This document shows positions 17,463 to 25,331 of a DNA stretch of 64,000 bases, in pieces. Made by a program: the position numbers and the translations under genes. Where the stretch lies: contig NZ_SPSB01000002.1 in the NCBI RefSeq assembly GCF_004571135.1, positions 62,001 to 126,000 of the forward strand. Direction: 5' to 3'. The notes beneath the pieces were generated by a model. That model had not been told where the DNA came from, did not search any database, and saw nothing but the letters and a program-made list of their open reading frames with translations. This DNA comes from Algoriphagus kandeliae (GTDB lineage Bacteria > Bacteroidota > Bacteroidia > Cytophagales > Cyclobacteriaceae). The number at the start of each line of letters is the position of its first letter. Position 1 is the stretch's first letter.

Positions 17463-18562
17463 AAGTTGCCATCATGGGAGCCAAAGGCTATCCCTATGTC
17501 TATGGTGGCTATGATACGATGATCAAGGAATTGGGAGAGCGCCTTGTTGTTAAAGGAGTACATGTTCGGGTTTACAATCACCGGGCTTTATTTCCAAAAA
17601 AACCTCGTTGGGTGAATGGAATTGAATGCATTTATACACCTGCCATAGAGTCCAAGAGCCTAACGCAACTGACGCATACTTTCTTTTCCATGATCCACGC
17701 TTGCTTCTCTGATGTGGATGTAATTTTTGTGGTCAATTCAGGGAATGGACCATTCGGGCTATTAGCTCGTCTTTTTGGCAAACCCACTGCCATAAACGTG
17801 GATGGATTGGAATGGCTTCGACCAAAATGGAAAGGACTTGGGTCCAAGTATTTTTACTGGGCATCCAAATTGGCAACCAAGTTTTACGATCAAATCATCA
17901 ACGACTCGGATGAGATGCGGCGCGTTTATTTGGAGCTTTTTAAAAAGGATTCTGTTGTCATCGCATACGGCGCCAATCCAAAAGAATCTGTTTCCTCAGA
18001 ACCCATTGCCAAATGGCAACTTGAAAGCCGGAGTTATTATTTGATTGTGGGTAGGCTAGTGCCTGATAACAATGCGGATCTGATCATCGAAGGATTTTTG
18101 AAATCCGATTCCAATCGGAAATTGGTTGTTGTTGGAGATGTACCCTATCAAGATGTCTGGGCCAATCGATTAAAAGAAATTCAGGATCCAAGATTGCTAT
18201 TCACAGGCTATGTAACCGATCCTTTGGAACTGGCTGCTTTGTATTCACATTGTTACGCTTACTTTCATGGACATGAGTATGGCGGCACTAATCCGGCTAT
18301 GCTCAAAGCCTTGGGTTATGGCTGTGCGATTTTGGCACTCAACACTCCATTCAACAAGGAGATGCTTCAAAATGGAAAGCATGGCTGGTTTTTTGAAAAA
18401 AATGAAGATTCTGTGAAGGAATTGGTGGAAAGAGCCGAGAAGAATCCTCAGGAACTGGAAAATTTACGAAAGACCGCACGATCCGGACTTACTCAAAAAT
18501 ACAATTGGGATTCTGTCACTGAGCAGTATTTGGAAGTTTTCAAACGTCTAGGCAGAAAATAG
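17438..18562 (+). CDS. DUF1972-type (rhamnosyltransferase-like) glycosyltransferase
   Basis: 374 aa. The N-terminal domain (VAIMGAKGYPYVYGGYDTMI, then FVVNSGNGPFGLLARLFGKP) is characteristic of DUF1972, found in rhamnosyltransferases of capsule and rhamnose-glucose polysaccharide pathways. The C-terminal GT1-like domain has YLIVGRLVPDNNADLIIEGF and HGHEYGGTNPAMLKALGYGC. It overlaps the previous gene by 25 bp and ends the four-gene operon. It could start or extend a chain on a lipid carrier; donor specificity is unknown. No clear terminator follows before the convergent gene 19 bp downstream. Confidence 0.88.
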   Translation: MATTEKKLKVAIMGAKGYPYVYGGYDTMIKELGERLVVKGVHVRVYNHRALFPKKPRWVNGIECIYTPAIESKSLTQLTHTFFSMIHACFSDVDVIFVVNSGNGPFGLLARLFGKPTAINVDGLEWLRPKWKGLGSKYFYWASKLATKFYDQIINDSDEMRRVYLELFKKDSVVIAYGANPKESVSSEPIAKWQLESRSYYLIVGRLVPDNNADLIIEGFLKSDSNRKLVVVGDVPYQDVWANRLKEIQDPRLLFTGYVTDPLELAALYSHCYAYFHGHEYGGTNPAMLKALGYGCAILALNTPFNKEMLQNGKHGWFFEKNEDSVKELVERAEKNPQELENLRKTARSGLTQKYNWDSVTEQYLEVFKRLGRK

Positions 18563-18581
18563 ATTTCTTGAAAATCAGATT

Positions 18582-19133
18582 CTAAAATCCGGAATGTCTT
18601 TTTCTTACGTAATGACTTTGAACAATTTTCCCCAAAAAAATCTGGGAGGATACACATTCAAAAAGTAATGGCTTGGGCAATTCCCCAAATAAGGAAATGC
18701 CAGATCCTAAAAGAATTGGAATGGTGGTAATGGTCATTTCATCAATCAAATCTTCTCGCAGAAAACTCTGAATCGTCTTTCCGCCATCAATGTATAATCG
18801 GTGATAGCCCTGCTCATGAATCTCGTCAAGCACTTTTTGTAGAGGACCACTGACCAAGATGGCTTTGTCATGAAAAGGTTCCGGAATTTGTTTCAAGGTA
18901 TTGCTCAAAACGAAGACAGGTTTTTCATAAGGCCAATCAATATCAAATCCGCAGACTGTCTCGAAGGTATTTCTACCCATCAGCAAGGCATCCACTTGAG
19001 CCATAAATGCTCTGTACCCCATATCAATTTGATCTGTATTTGGAATGGAATCCAACCAATCAATCCCTCCTTCTTTATCTGCGATAAAACCGTCCAAACT
19101 TGCTCCTATGTAGACTTTGTTTCTGTTTTCCAT
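18582..19133 (-). CDS. DHFR/RibD C-terminal-like reductase
   Basis: 183 aa. MENRNKVYIGASLDGFIADK and ALLMGRNTFETVCGFDIDWP are the usual start of stand-alone RibD-C / dihydrofolate-reductase-like proteins, with the NADPH-site GGKTIQSFLREDLIDEMTIT further on. Members of this group reduce pteridine or pyrimidine-like substrates, but most are uncharacterised. It is not a typical FolA, so trimethoprim-type resistance should not be assumed. Followed on the plus side by the TfoX-domain gene. Confidence 0.85.
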   Translation of the reverse strand: MENRNKVYIGASLDGFIADKEGGIDWLDSIPNTDQIDMGYRAFMAQVDALLMGRNTFETVCGFDIDWPYEKPVFVLSNTLKQIPEPFHDKAILVSGPLQKVLDEIHEQGYHRLYIDGGKTIQSFLREDLIDEMTITTIPILLGSGISLFGELPKPLLFECVSSQIFLGKIVQSHYVRKRHSGF

Positions 19134-19166
19134 GAATTTTATAGGTGAAGCTTTCTTGCCAAGAGC

Positions 19167-19535
19167 TCAGGATTTCTTTCGTTTTTGACTTGATTTTGCC
19201 AAAGGATTAAACTCCAAAGCAAGCTGTATCCAATTTTCTAGACCTTCATCTAAATCAAAGCCCATAGGTGTTATAAATAAATAGCCTTTCATGGGACGAC
19301 CGGTAAAATCCATGGGAAGGCATTCTTCTTTATGAATGTGTTTCTCGTAGGCAGTTTCACCTACTCTTGTCATCAGGAGACTATTTTTAGATTTTTTGTC
19401 CACATGAATTCCGCAAAGCATTTTGCCATCGACTGAAAACATTAATCCTCCCATCATCGGCTTATCTTGAAAAGCAACTTTTTTCTCATTCAAAACTCTT
19501 CGAATTCTATCTGCTAAATATTGATCGTAGGCCAT
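19167..19535 (-). CDS. TfoX/Sxy N-terminal domain protein
   Basis: 122 aa. DQYLADRIRRVLNEKKVAFQ, then KPMMGGLMFSVDGKMLCGIH and the PMKGYLFITPMG segment, fit the TfoX N-terminal domain. The C-terminus is short and basic (KSSQKRKKS). Full-length TfoX activates competence in Gammaproteobacteria, but single-domain versions are widespread and mostly of unknown function, so no competence role is assigned. It lies 33 bp upstream of the RibD-C-like gene on the same strand. Confidence 0.85.
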   Translation of the reverse strand: MAYDQYLADRIRRVLNEKKVAFQDKPMMGGLMFSVDGKMLCGIHVDKKSKNSLLMTRVGETAYEKHIHKEECLPMDFTGRPMKGYLFITPMGFDLDEGLENWIQLALEFNPLAKSSQKRKKS

Positions 19536-19625
19536 CTTGAATTAATTAAATGAAAGGAGAAAGTCTCATAAAAGATAAGAAGATTCATTTTGGAATCCAT
19601 CCACAAGAGAAAAAGCCTCTATTGC

Positions 19626-19826
19626 CTAACTTCTTTTTGCAGAATTGACTTTTGAACGAATAAGAAAAAAGGCATCTATCAAGCCCAACACCAATAAAAC
19701 ATAGCCTAGGTAATTTTTGAAACTTCCCACATCCTCTGCTTTGATAAAAACTGTGTTCATCAACCCGATCACAATAAACAGAATAGTCCGAATGACATTC
19801 CAACCGATTTTTTGTTTTGATTCCAT
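19626..19826 (-). CDS. Small two-helix membrane protein
   Basis: 66 aa from ATG 19826. There are two hydrophobic helices (about 9-28 IRTILFIVIGLMNTVF and 38-57 NYLGYVLLVLGLIDAFFLIR) and a basic C-terminus. No family recognised. It lies 15 bp downstream of the 19842-20558 membrane protein stop on the same strand, so it may be the last gene of the sigma-factor operon. Confidence 0.6.
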   Translation of the reverse strand: MESKQKIGWNVIRTILFIVIGLMNTVFIKAEDVGSFKNYLGYVLLVLGLIDAFFLIRSKVNSAKRS

Positions 19827-19841
19827 GATAGCCTTAAAGGT

Positions 19842-20558
19842 TTATTTGAAAATTAAATACAGAAAGAAGGCCAGCCCAAGTATTAAAACTATCCCAAAAA
19901 TCAGAAGATACATTTTCCGGTCTGTCTGGTAATTTCGAATGTATGATTCATTCACTGCTAGTTCCCCTGCATCATTCAAGCATTCTTCCAATTGATTGAT
20001 TTTGAATTGATTGAACTTCTTCTGTGAAAAAAAACTGATCCCAAAACTCAAAAGAACCCCAACCCCAAAAACCAGATAATCATCCCAATCGAAAGCTGGA
20101 ACTTCGCCATACTTATTTATCAAATAGAAATAGGAGCCAACTAAGAACACCATGGTGCTAGTAGATGCGCTCACATACATAGTTTTCAAATATTCCCGGT
20201 GATAAAATTCAATCACTGTCTTCAAGCTCTCGACAATCTGAAACCCTGATTCTACCATGGAAAGCTTCTTCAGAGCTCGAAACTGAATGAACATTCCTCC
20301 GATCAGAATGACTTGAAACAAAAGAAGGGTCATAGGAATCCCCGATTTTATTTGTGTAAGGAGAAGGAAAAAAACGGCCAAGACTAGCAGTGATTTTAAG
20401 ATGATATCAAGAATCAAAGCCGACCTAAATTGCGTCTTTATATTTTTGGAAGAAGACCTGACAAATTGGGTAATTTCTTGCTCAGACAGCTTCTTCTCCT
20501 GTAAATAAGAATCCTTTTTCCAGGCTTCTCTATACTTTTCTAAATCTATGGGTTCCAT
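19842..20558 (-). CDS. Membrane protein, putative anti-sigma partner
   Basis: 238 aa. A charged cytoplasmic N-terminus of about 45 residues (LEKYREAWKKDSYLQEKKLS) precedes two pairs of transmembrane helices (about 46-86 and 128-175). A further short soluble part and a C-terminal helix (MYLLIFGIVLILGLAFFLYL) follow. It starts 1 bp after the sigma-factor stop. That coupling, and a cytoplasmic N-terminus able to hold a sigma factor at the membrane, suggest an anti-sigma role. No zinc-type anti-sigma motif (HxxxCxxC) is present, so this is inference from context. Confidence 0.65.
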   Translation of the reverse strand: MEPIDLEKYREAWKKDSYLQEKKLSEQEITQFVRSSSKNIKTQFRSALILDIILKSLLVLAVFFLLLTQIKSGIPMTLLLFQVILIGGMFIQFRALKKLSMVESGFQIVESLKTVIEFYHREYLKTMYVSASTSTMVFLVGSYFYLINKYGEVPAFDWDDYLVFGVGVLLSFGISFFSQKKFNQFKINQLEECLNDAGELAVNESYIRNYQTDRKMYLLIFGIVLILGLAFFLYLIFK

Positions 20559-20559
20559 T

Positions 20560-21057
20560 TTATTGAAGCTTTTGAATCAAGTCAGCCAGTTTGGTTTTGA
20601 TACGAACTAGCTTTACACTCACATTTTTCACACTGATACCGATAGTCTCTGCAATTTCTTCATAGGATTTTTCATCCAGCCAAAGCAGGATAATAGCCTT
20701 CTCAATTTTGTTTAGTTGAGAAATAGCGCGATAGAGAATTTTGACATCCTCAGAAGCATCCATTGTGGCCTCCACATCATCCAAAAGAGAAGGGATTTCG
20801 GTATTTACCGTGAGTAGTTTTGGCCTTTTCGTTTGAGTAATGGCTGTATTTAATGCTACTCGGTACATCCAAGTAGAGAAGGCAGCATTTCCACGGAAAT
20901 TGGGATAGGACTTCCATAATTGAAGAACCATTTCTTGATATAAGTCCTTTCGATCTGCCGCATCCTTCGCATAGACAAAGCATACTTTATGAAGTATGCC
21001 TTGATGCTTTTCGATTTTTGCAATGAATTCCTTTTCTATGTCTTTTGCTGACTGCAT
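20560..21057 (-). CDS. ECF-type RNA polymerase sigma factor
   Basis: 165 aa. Region 2 is visible as DRKDLYQEMVLQLWKSYPNF, then AFSTWMYRVALNTAITQ. Region 4 is visible as LNKIEKAIILLWLDEKSYEE, then the helix-turn-helix IAETIGISVKNVSVKLVRIK. Group 4 sigma factors direct RNA polymerase to stress or envelope regulons and are usually held inactive by a membrane partner. The adjacent downstream membrane gene, 1 bp away, is the likely partner. Regulon unknown. Confidence 0.92.
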   Translation of the reverse strand: MQSAKDIEKEFIAKIEKHQGILHKVCFVYAKDAADRKDLYQEMVLQLWKSYPNFRGNAAFSTWMYRVALNTAITQTKRPKLLTVNTEIPSLLDDVEATMDASEDVKILYRAISQLNKIEKAIILLWLDEKSYEEIAETIGISVKNVSVKLVRIKTKLADLIQKLQ

Positions 21058-21084
21058 GAGGGATTCGGCTAGTTGCCGTCTGAC

Positions 21085-21363
21085 TTACAGGAATAAGATT
21101 GCAAAAAACACGATGATACCCAAAAGCAGGAGTCCGGTGAACAGCTTGGTTCTCTGTAAACTCAGATGGTTTTCCTCCTTTTGAAATTTTTGCTCTATCA
21201 AAATCCCGAAGGTAGTACCGATGGGAAGTGATGAGGAAATCGCAATCACAAAGTTCTCGGTGAAAATGAATAAGCTTATTCCCAAGACAAAGGTGATCAA
21301 GGCCCCGATGAGGTAACCTGCCCCTTTGAATAATTGAGTCTGATGATTTTCTGTAGTTTTCAT
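21085..21363 (-). CDS. Small three-helix membrane protein
   Basis: 92 aa. Hydrophobic helices lie at about 14-33 (GAGYLIGALITFVLGISLFI), 37-53 and 73-92 (FTGLLLLGIIVFFAILFL). The linker is charged. No known motif or family. It lies 27 bp upstream of the sigma-factor gene on the same strand and may share its transcript. Confidence 0.55.
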   Translation of the reverse strand: MKTTENHQTQLFKGAGYLIGALITFVLGISLFIFTENFVIAISSSLPIGTTFGILIEQKFQKEENHLSLQRTKLFTGLLLLGIIVFFAILFL

Positions 21364-21475
21364 GGGATTTTCTTTTAGGTGAATCTTTACTCCGTTAGTC
21401 TAGAGAAGCACCAAAAAACTACAGTCGGGGAGAAAAATTTTTTTACCAACTCAAAAATCGAGGCTTAAAAACCCA

Positions 21476-23260
21476 TTAGATAATTAATCGAACCCCTCCT
21501 AATTCTTCGATCTTGTATGGAAACTTATCCCCAGGAGAACCAATGAACATAAAGTTGATCGGGATATTCCATTTTTCGGAAAAACTATTGATCAATTCAG
21601 GAGAGAAATTCCCCTCTTCAACCAAAAATTCGATTTTAATTTCAGGGTATTCCTTATCCAAAAACTCAATTTCTTCCTTCAATTTTTCCGGAACTTTCAC
21701 TTGGTCATTTTTTACAATCACAATTTTGAGCTTCCTCGTATGCTCATTTTTCTTGATGTAAAGCATGACCTTATTCAACGTTGCGATATCATCGCCTTTA
21801 GTGAAAAAGACAAACTCTTGGGAATTGATTTTATTGATATTTCGGAGAATTCTTCGATCCAAACGCTTGAAATAGCGCTGAACAGGGTTAAAAATCGCAT
21901 CGATGACTTTGAGCAGGACTTTCAACAATACTGTCCTATTCAGCATCACAATGATGAATAAGATGGAGGGGATAAAGTAGTACAGAAATACGGATAAGTT
22001 ACTTGGTAGGCCTTCTTTCGGAGGCATGATGATATTTCCAATAAGCGCAATGATGACCGCACTTATTGCAATCAATACTGCAAACCAAGATGCTCGCTCC
22101 GGTCTGGGAAGTTTATTTCTCCTGATTTTGAGCAGGATATTTCCTATCCCAAAAAGAGCCATCACGGACAGAAAGGAAATGGTATAAACCCCTGCCAGAA
22201 GCTTCACATTTCCTTCCGTGATCAATAAGACCGAAGCACTGAGCAAGAAAAACATGATGATTATTCGGAATGAACTTCCTCTTTTGTTTTTCTTCAGGAA
22301 AAACGGAGGCATAATCCTATCCAAAGTCATCCGCTCTATCAAGCCTGTCACTCCCACAAAACTGGTCAATACCGCACCACTGAGCACTAGAAAAGCATCT
22401 AAAGCAACCATGATCGCAAGACCTTCTCCTCCTACCTGCTTACCCATTTCTATCAAAAGGGTATTTTGATATTCATCACTTTGCAAGACCGGAATGGTAA
22501 ACAAAGCCAAAGCAAATACGGCCATCAGGGGATTAATGACACTGACAATGGCCCACATATTCCGAAGGGTTTTGGGAAAGACTCCTTTCTCTTGCTCCTC
22601 GACAAAATTTGCCGAGCTTTCAAAACCAGATACCCCCAACATAGAAGCGGCAAAACCTAAAAAGATGGCTGTGTAAATAGATCCACCGGAAAGCGGCATC
22701 TGCCAATTGTCAAATAAAGTCCCAAATCCATTCTGGAAAAGAAAATACAGAATAAACCCACTCAAAATCGTCAAAGAACCTAAATGAAAAATGAAAATCC
22801 CTATTGCTACTTTGGCTGATTCTGAAATCCCTCCTATTGTCAACAAGGCGAAAATGCCCAACAGGACCAAGGTCATTGGAATGATAGGCATTGCAGGAAT
22901 CAAATGATGTAAATAGTGAATGGCTTCATTGGCAGAAATTACCGCCGTTGCCATGTAGGACAAAATTGTCAGAGTTGCAGCGAAGGAAGCCGTGGACTTG
23001 CTCGTGGTATTGAGAAGGGCATTATAAGCTCCACCATTCAAGGGCAAGGCGCCCACAACTTCTCCGTAGATTTTTCTAAAAAGAAATAATACCACAGAAA
23101 CAATCAGGAGCGTAACCCAAGCATATTGTCCCGCAAATGCAATTGCAAGCGCAGAAACATACAATACAGAGGAGCTGATATCGTTTCCGCAAATTGCTGT
23201 CGCGGATAACTGATTGAGTTTATGCTGGACTTTATTCATTTGCAGAAACGGGCCCGCCAT
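21476..23260 (-). CDS. APC-superfamily permease with C-terminal cytoplasmic domain
   Basis: 594 aa from ATG 23260; ATG 23239 is a shorter alternative, and an upstream TTG lies in the promoter box. LSATAICGNDISSSVLYVSA at the start carries the unwound TM1 substrate motif of amino acid-polyamine-organocation transporters. About twelve transmembrane helices follow to residue about 450. The last about 130 residues form a soluble alpha/beta region (FVFFTKGDDIATLNKVMLYI, then LKIVIVKNDQVKVPEKLKEE), similar in outline to the regulatory tails of some APC carriers. Likely an amino acid importer or exchanger; substrate unknown. Confidence 0.85.
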   Translation of the reverse strand: MAGPFLQMNKVQHKLNQLSATAICGNDISSSVLYVSALAIAFAGQYAWVTLLIVSVVLFLFRKIYGEVVGALPLNGGAYNALLNTTSKSTASFAATLTILSYMATAVISANEAIHYLHHLIPAMPIIPMTLVLLGIFALLTIGGISESAKVAIGIFIFHLGSLTILSGFILYFLFQNGFGTLFDNWQMPLSGGSIYTAIFLGFAASMLGVSGFESSANFVEEQEKGVFPKTLRNMWAIVSVINPLMAVFALALFTIPVLQSDEYQNTLLIEMGKQVGGEGLAIMVALDAFLVLSGAVLTSFVGVTGLIERMTLDRIMPPFFLKKNKRGSSFRIIIMFFLLSASVLLITEGNVKLLAGVYTISFLSVMALFGIGNILLKIRRNKLPRPERASWFAVLIAISAVIIALIGNIIMPPKEGLPSNLSVFLYYFIPSILFIIVMLNRTVLLKVLLKVIDAIFNPVQRYFKRLDRRILRNINKINSQEFVFFTKGDDIATLNKVMLYIKKNEHTRKLKIVIVKNDQVKVPEKLKEEIEFLDKEYPEIKIEFLVEEGNFSPELINSFSEKWNIPINFMFIGSPGDKFPYKIEELGGVRLII

Positions 23261-23284
23261 TGTATAAGCGTGAACCGTCTTTAC

Positions 23285-23292
23285 CAAAGTTA
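23285..23292 (-). promoter_or_regulatory. -7 promoter box TAACTTTG for the APC permease
   Basis: Perfect TAnnTTTG on the minus strand, 24 nt upstream of ATG 23260. It overlaps an in-frame TTG, which argues against that longer start. Confidence 0.5.
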
Positions 23293-23357
23293 AACTAATT
23301 GAGCACTTAGTTCTTATAAATCCTCAAAAACTGCTCTTTTGGAAAGCTAAGGTTTAA

Positions 23358-23846
23358 TTACTCAATAATCGAAGAGGCAACTTCTCGATGAATTTTCCAA
23401 GCCCCACTCTTTTTATCTTTTTTGAGAATTACCAAAAAAGTATCGAATAACTCCACAGATTCTCCTTTAGAATTGGTGTAGTAAACCGAGCTAGTTCCAT
23501 AATCATAAGCCACTGAATCGCTGACTATCACGGTCTCTTCGGGACGCATTCGAATACTATCATAGCTGAACATGCCTAATTTCTGTTCCCGTTCTTTCTT
23601 ATACTCCAACCACTCTACACTACCCGGGGAAACTCCTATGAAATCATCGGTTGAATACTGAGCAAGATCTCCATACCTTTTCTCCTTGATGGCTAATTGA
23701 AAAGCAGCTCTAGTTTCCTCTATTGCACCCAATTCAGCTTGAACATCAATCATAGGAACTGGAGAAGTTTCGATTTCTGAATGCTCAGTTTTCTGAGCAC
23801 AGGAAAAAGAAAAGAGGATCAAAACGAAATATGCAAAGTGTTTCAT
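23358..23846 (-). CDS. Lipoprotein with NTF2/SnoaL-like (DUF4440-type) fold
   Basis: 162 aa. A type II signal (MKHFAYFVLILFSFSC) gives a lipidated Cys at 16, followed by a short linker. The remaining region (IEETRAAFQLAIKEKRYGDL, DFIGVSPGSVEWLEYKKERE and SGAWKIHREVASSIIE) has the helix-then-sheet order of the NTF2/SnoaL superfamily. Such domains bind small ligands or act as protein partners. No catalytic residue can be named. Stand-alone gene. Confidence 0.75.
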   Translation of the reverse strand: MKHFAYFVLILFSFSCAQKTEHSEIETSPVPMIDVQAELGAIEETRAAFQLAIKEKRYGDLAQYSTDDFIGVSPGSVEWLEYKKEREQKLGMFSYDSIRMRPEETVIVSDSVAYDYGTSSVYYTNSKGESVELFDTFLVILKKDKKSGAWKIHREVASSIIE

Positions 23847-23958
23847 GGCACACTGGTTATAGTTTAAACAGATTTCAGATTAAGTAAAATAAAAAATTTG
23901 CAGGAGTTTTGGAAGGTAAAACTCTGATTTTCTTGCAATTAAAATTGAAAAACGCTAA

Positions 23959-25329
23959 TCAAAAAATCAACTGGTACATTTCTTCCAGTTTACTTACCTG
24001 TAAAACCTGAATCTTATATTTTTTCAAATCCAGGCCTTTGACAGCATATTTGGATACCACGATTTTAGCAAAACCTAACTTTTCGGCTTCGGAAATTCTG
24101 TTTTCAATTCGGGAAACCGCACGAACTTCACCTCCCAAACCTACTTCCCCAGCAAAACATATCTTTTCTGAAACAGGAGTATCTTCATAACTGGAAATCA
24201 AACTGGCGCAAACAGCCAAGTCAAGCCCCGGATCATCTACTCGCATTCCTCCAGCCACATTCAAAAACACATCCTGATTTCCCAAGCGCATGCCTCCACG
24301 CTTTTCCAAAACTGCCAGCAACATATTCAGGCGCTTTGCATCATGTCCCGTACTGCTTCGCTGAGGAGTACCATAAGTGGCCGGACTGACAAGCGATTGT
24401 ATCTCGATTAATAAAGGACGATTTCCTTCCATCATGGCTCCAATCGCCACTCCATTCAATACTTCCTCCCGTTGGGTAAGAAGAATTTCAGAAGGATTTG
24501 CTACCATTCTGAGCCCATCTACCCGCATTTCATAAATTCCCAATTCATGAGTGGATCCAAAACGGTTTTTGGAAGTTCGTAAAATCCGATAGGTCAAATG
24601 TCGATCTCCTTCAAATTGCAAAACAGTATCCACCATGTGCTCCAATACCTTCGGACCGGCAATTGTCCCGTCCTTGGTGACATGCCCAATCAAAAAAACA
24701 GGCGTTCCCGTTTCCTTGGCGAATTTCATCAGTTCTGCCGTACATTCTCTTACCTGAGAAACAGACCCTGCGGCCGATTCCACATACTGACTATTAAGCG
24801 TCTGAATCGAATCAATTACCAAAAAATCGGGCTTAAGTAATTCTACCTGCTGAAATATTTGTTGGGTATTGGTTTCGGAGAGAACAAAACAATCGGGATT
24901 TTGAGCGGCCATTCGATCCGCACGCATTTTTATTTGGGCTTCCGATTCCTCTCCCGATACATAAAGAACTGTTTTCCCTTTCAGAGTCAGTGCTATCTGA
25001 AGCATTAGGGTAGACTTCCCTATTCCCGGTTCACCACCAATGAGCACCAATGAACCAGGTACAATCCCTCCACCTAGAACTCGATCCAGTTCAGCATCGC
25101 CGGTAACCCAACGTGGCTGTTCTTCATAATTGACCTCTGTGATTTTTTGAGGAGTAGCGGCTTTTTTATTTCCGGTACTTTGCTTCCAGGTTCCTTTTCC
25201 TCCTTCCTCTTTTTGAATTACCTCTTCCACATAGGTATTCCACTGCCCACAAGCGGGACATTTCCCTTGCCATTTAGGACTTTGGGCTCCACAATTCTGG
25301 CAGAAAAAAGCGGTTTTAATTTTTGCCAT
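23959..25329 (-). CDS. radA: DNA repair protein RadA
   Basis: 456 aa from ATG 25329. An N-terminal C4 zinc finger (CQNCGAQSPKWQGKCPACGQ) is followed by the RecA-like ATPase with Walker A GGEPGIGKSTL and Walker B FLVIDSIQTL. The RadA-specific KNRFGSTHELG motif follows, then a C-terminal Lon-protease-like domain (LNVAGGMRVDDPGLDLAVCA). RadA helps process branched recombination intermediates. The gene begins 2 bp after the polA stop, so polA-radA is one transcription unit. Confidence 0.97.
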   Translation of the reverse strand: MAKIKTAFFCQNCGAQSPKWQGKCPACGQWNTYVEEVIQKEEGGKGTWKQSTGNKKAATPQKITEVNYEEQPRWVTGDAELDRVLGGGIVPGSLVLIGGEPGIGKSTLMLQIALTLKGKTVLYVSGEESEAQIKMRADRMAAQNPDCFVLSETNTQQIFQQVELLKPDFLVIDSIQTLNSQYVESAAGSVSQVRECTAELMKFAKETGTPVFLIGHVTKDGTIAGPKVLEHMVDTVLQFEGDRHLTYRILRTSKNRFGSTHELGIYEMRVDGLRMVANPSEILLTQREEVLNGVAIGAMMEGNRPLLIEIQSLVSPATYGTPQRSSTGHDAKRLNMLLAVLEKRGGMRLGNQDVFLNVAGGMRVDDPGLDLAVCASLISSYEDTPVSEKICFAGEVGLGGEVRAVSRIENRISEAEKLGFAKIVVSKYAVKGLDLKKYKIQVLQVSKLEEMYQLIF

Positions 25330-25331
25330 TC

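Noticed and set aside
14285..18562. The plus-strand glycan operon as part of the array regulon
   Set aside because: Its upstream region lacks the array and the box, so no shared control is claimed.
18563..18581. Terminator between the DUF1972 gene and the RibD-like gene
   Set aside because: No hairpin with a T run is visible in the 19-bp gap.
19585..19803. 72-codon open frame overlapping the small membrane protein
   Set aside because: The 19626-19826 frame has clear transmembrane helices and a proper start, whereas this one is Cys/Phe/Ser-rich and shifted in frame.
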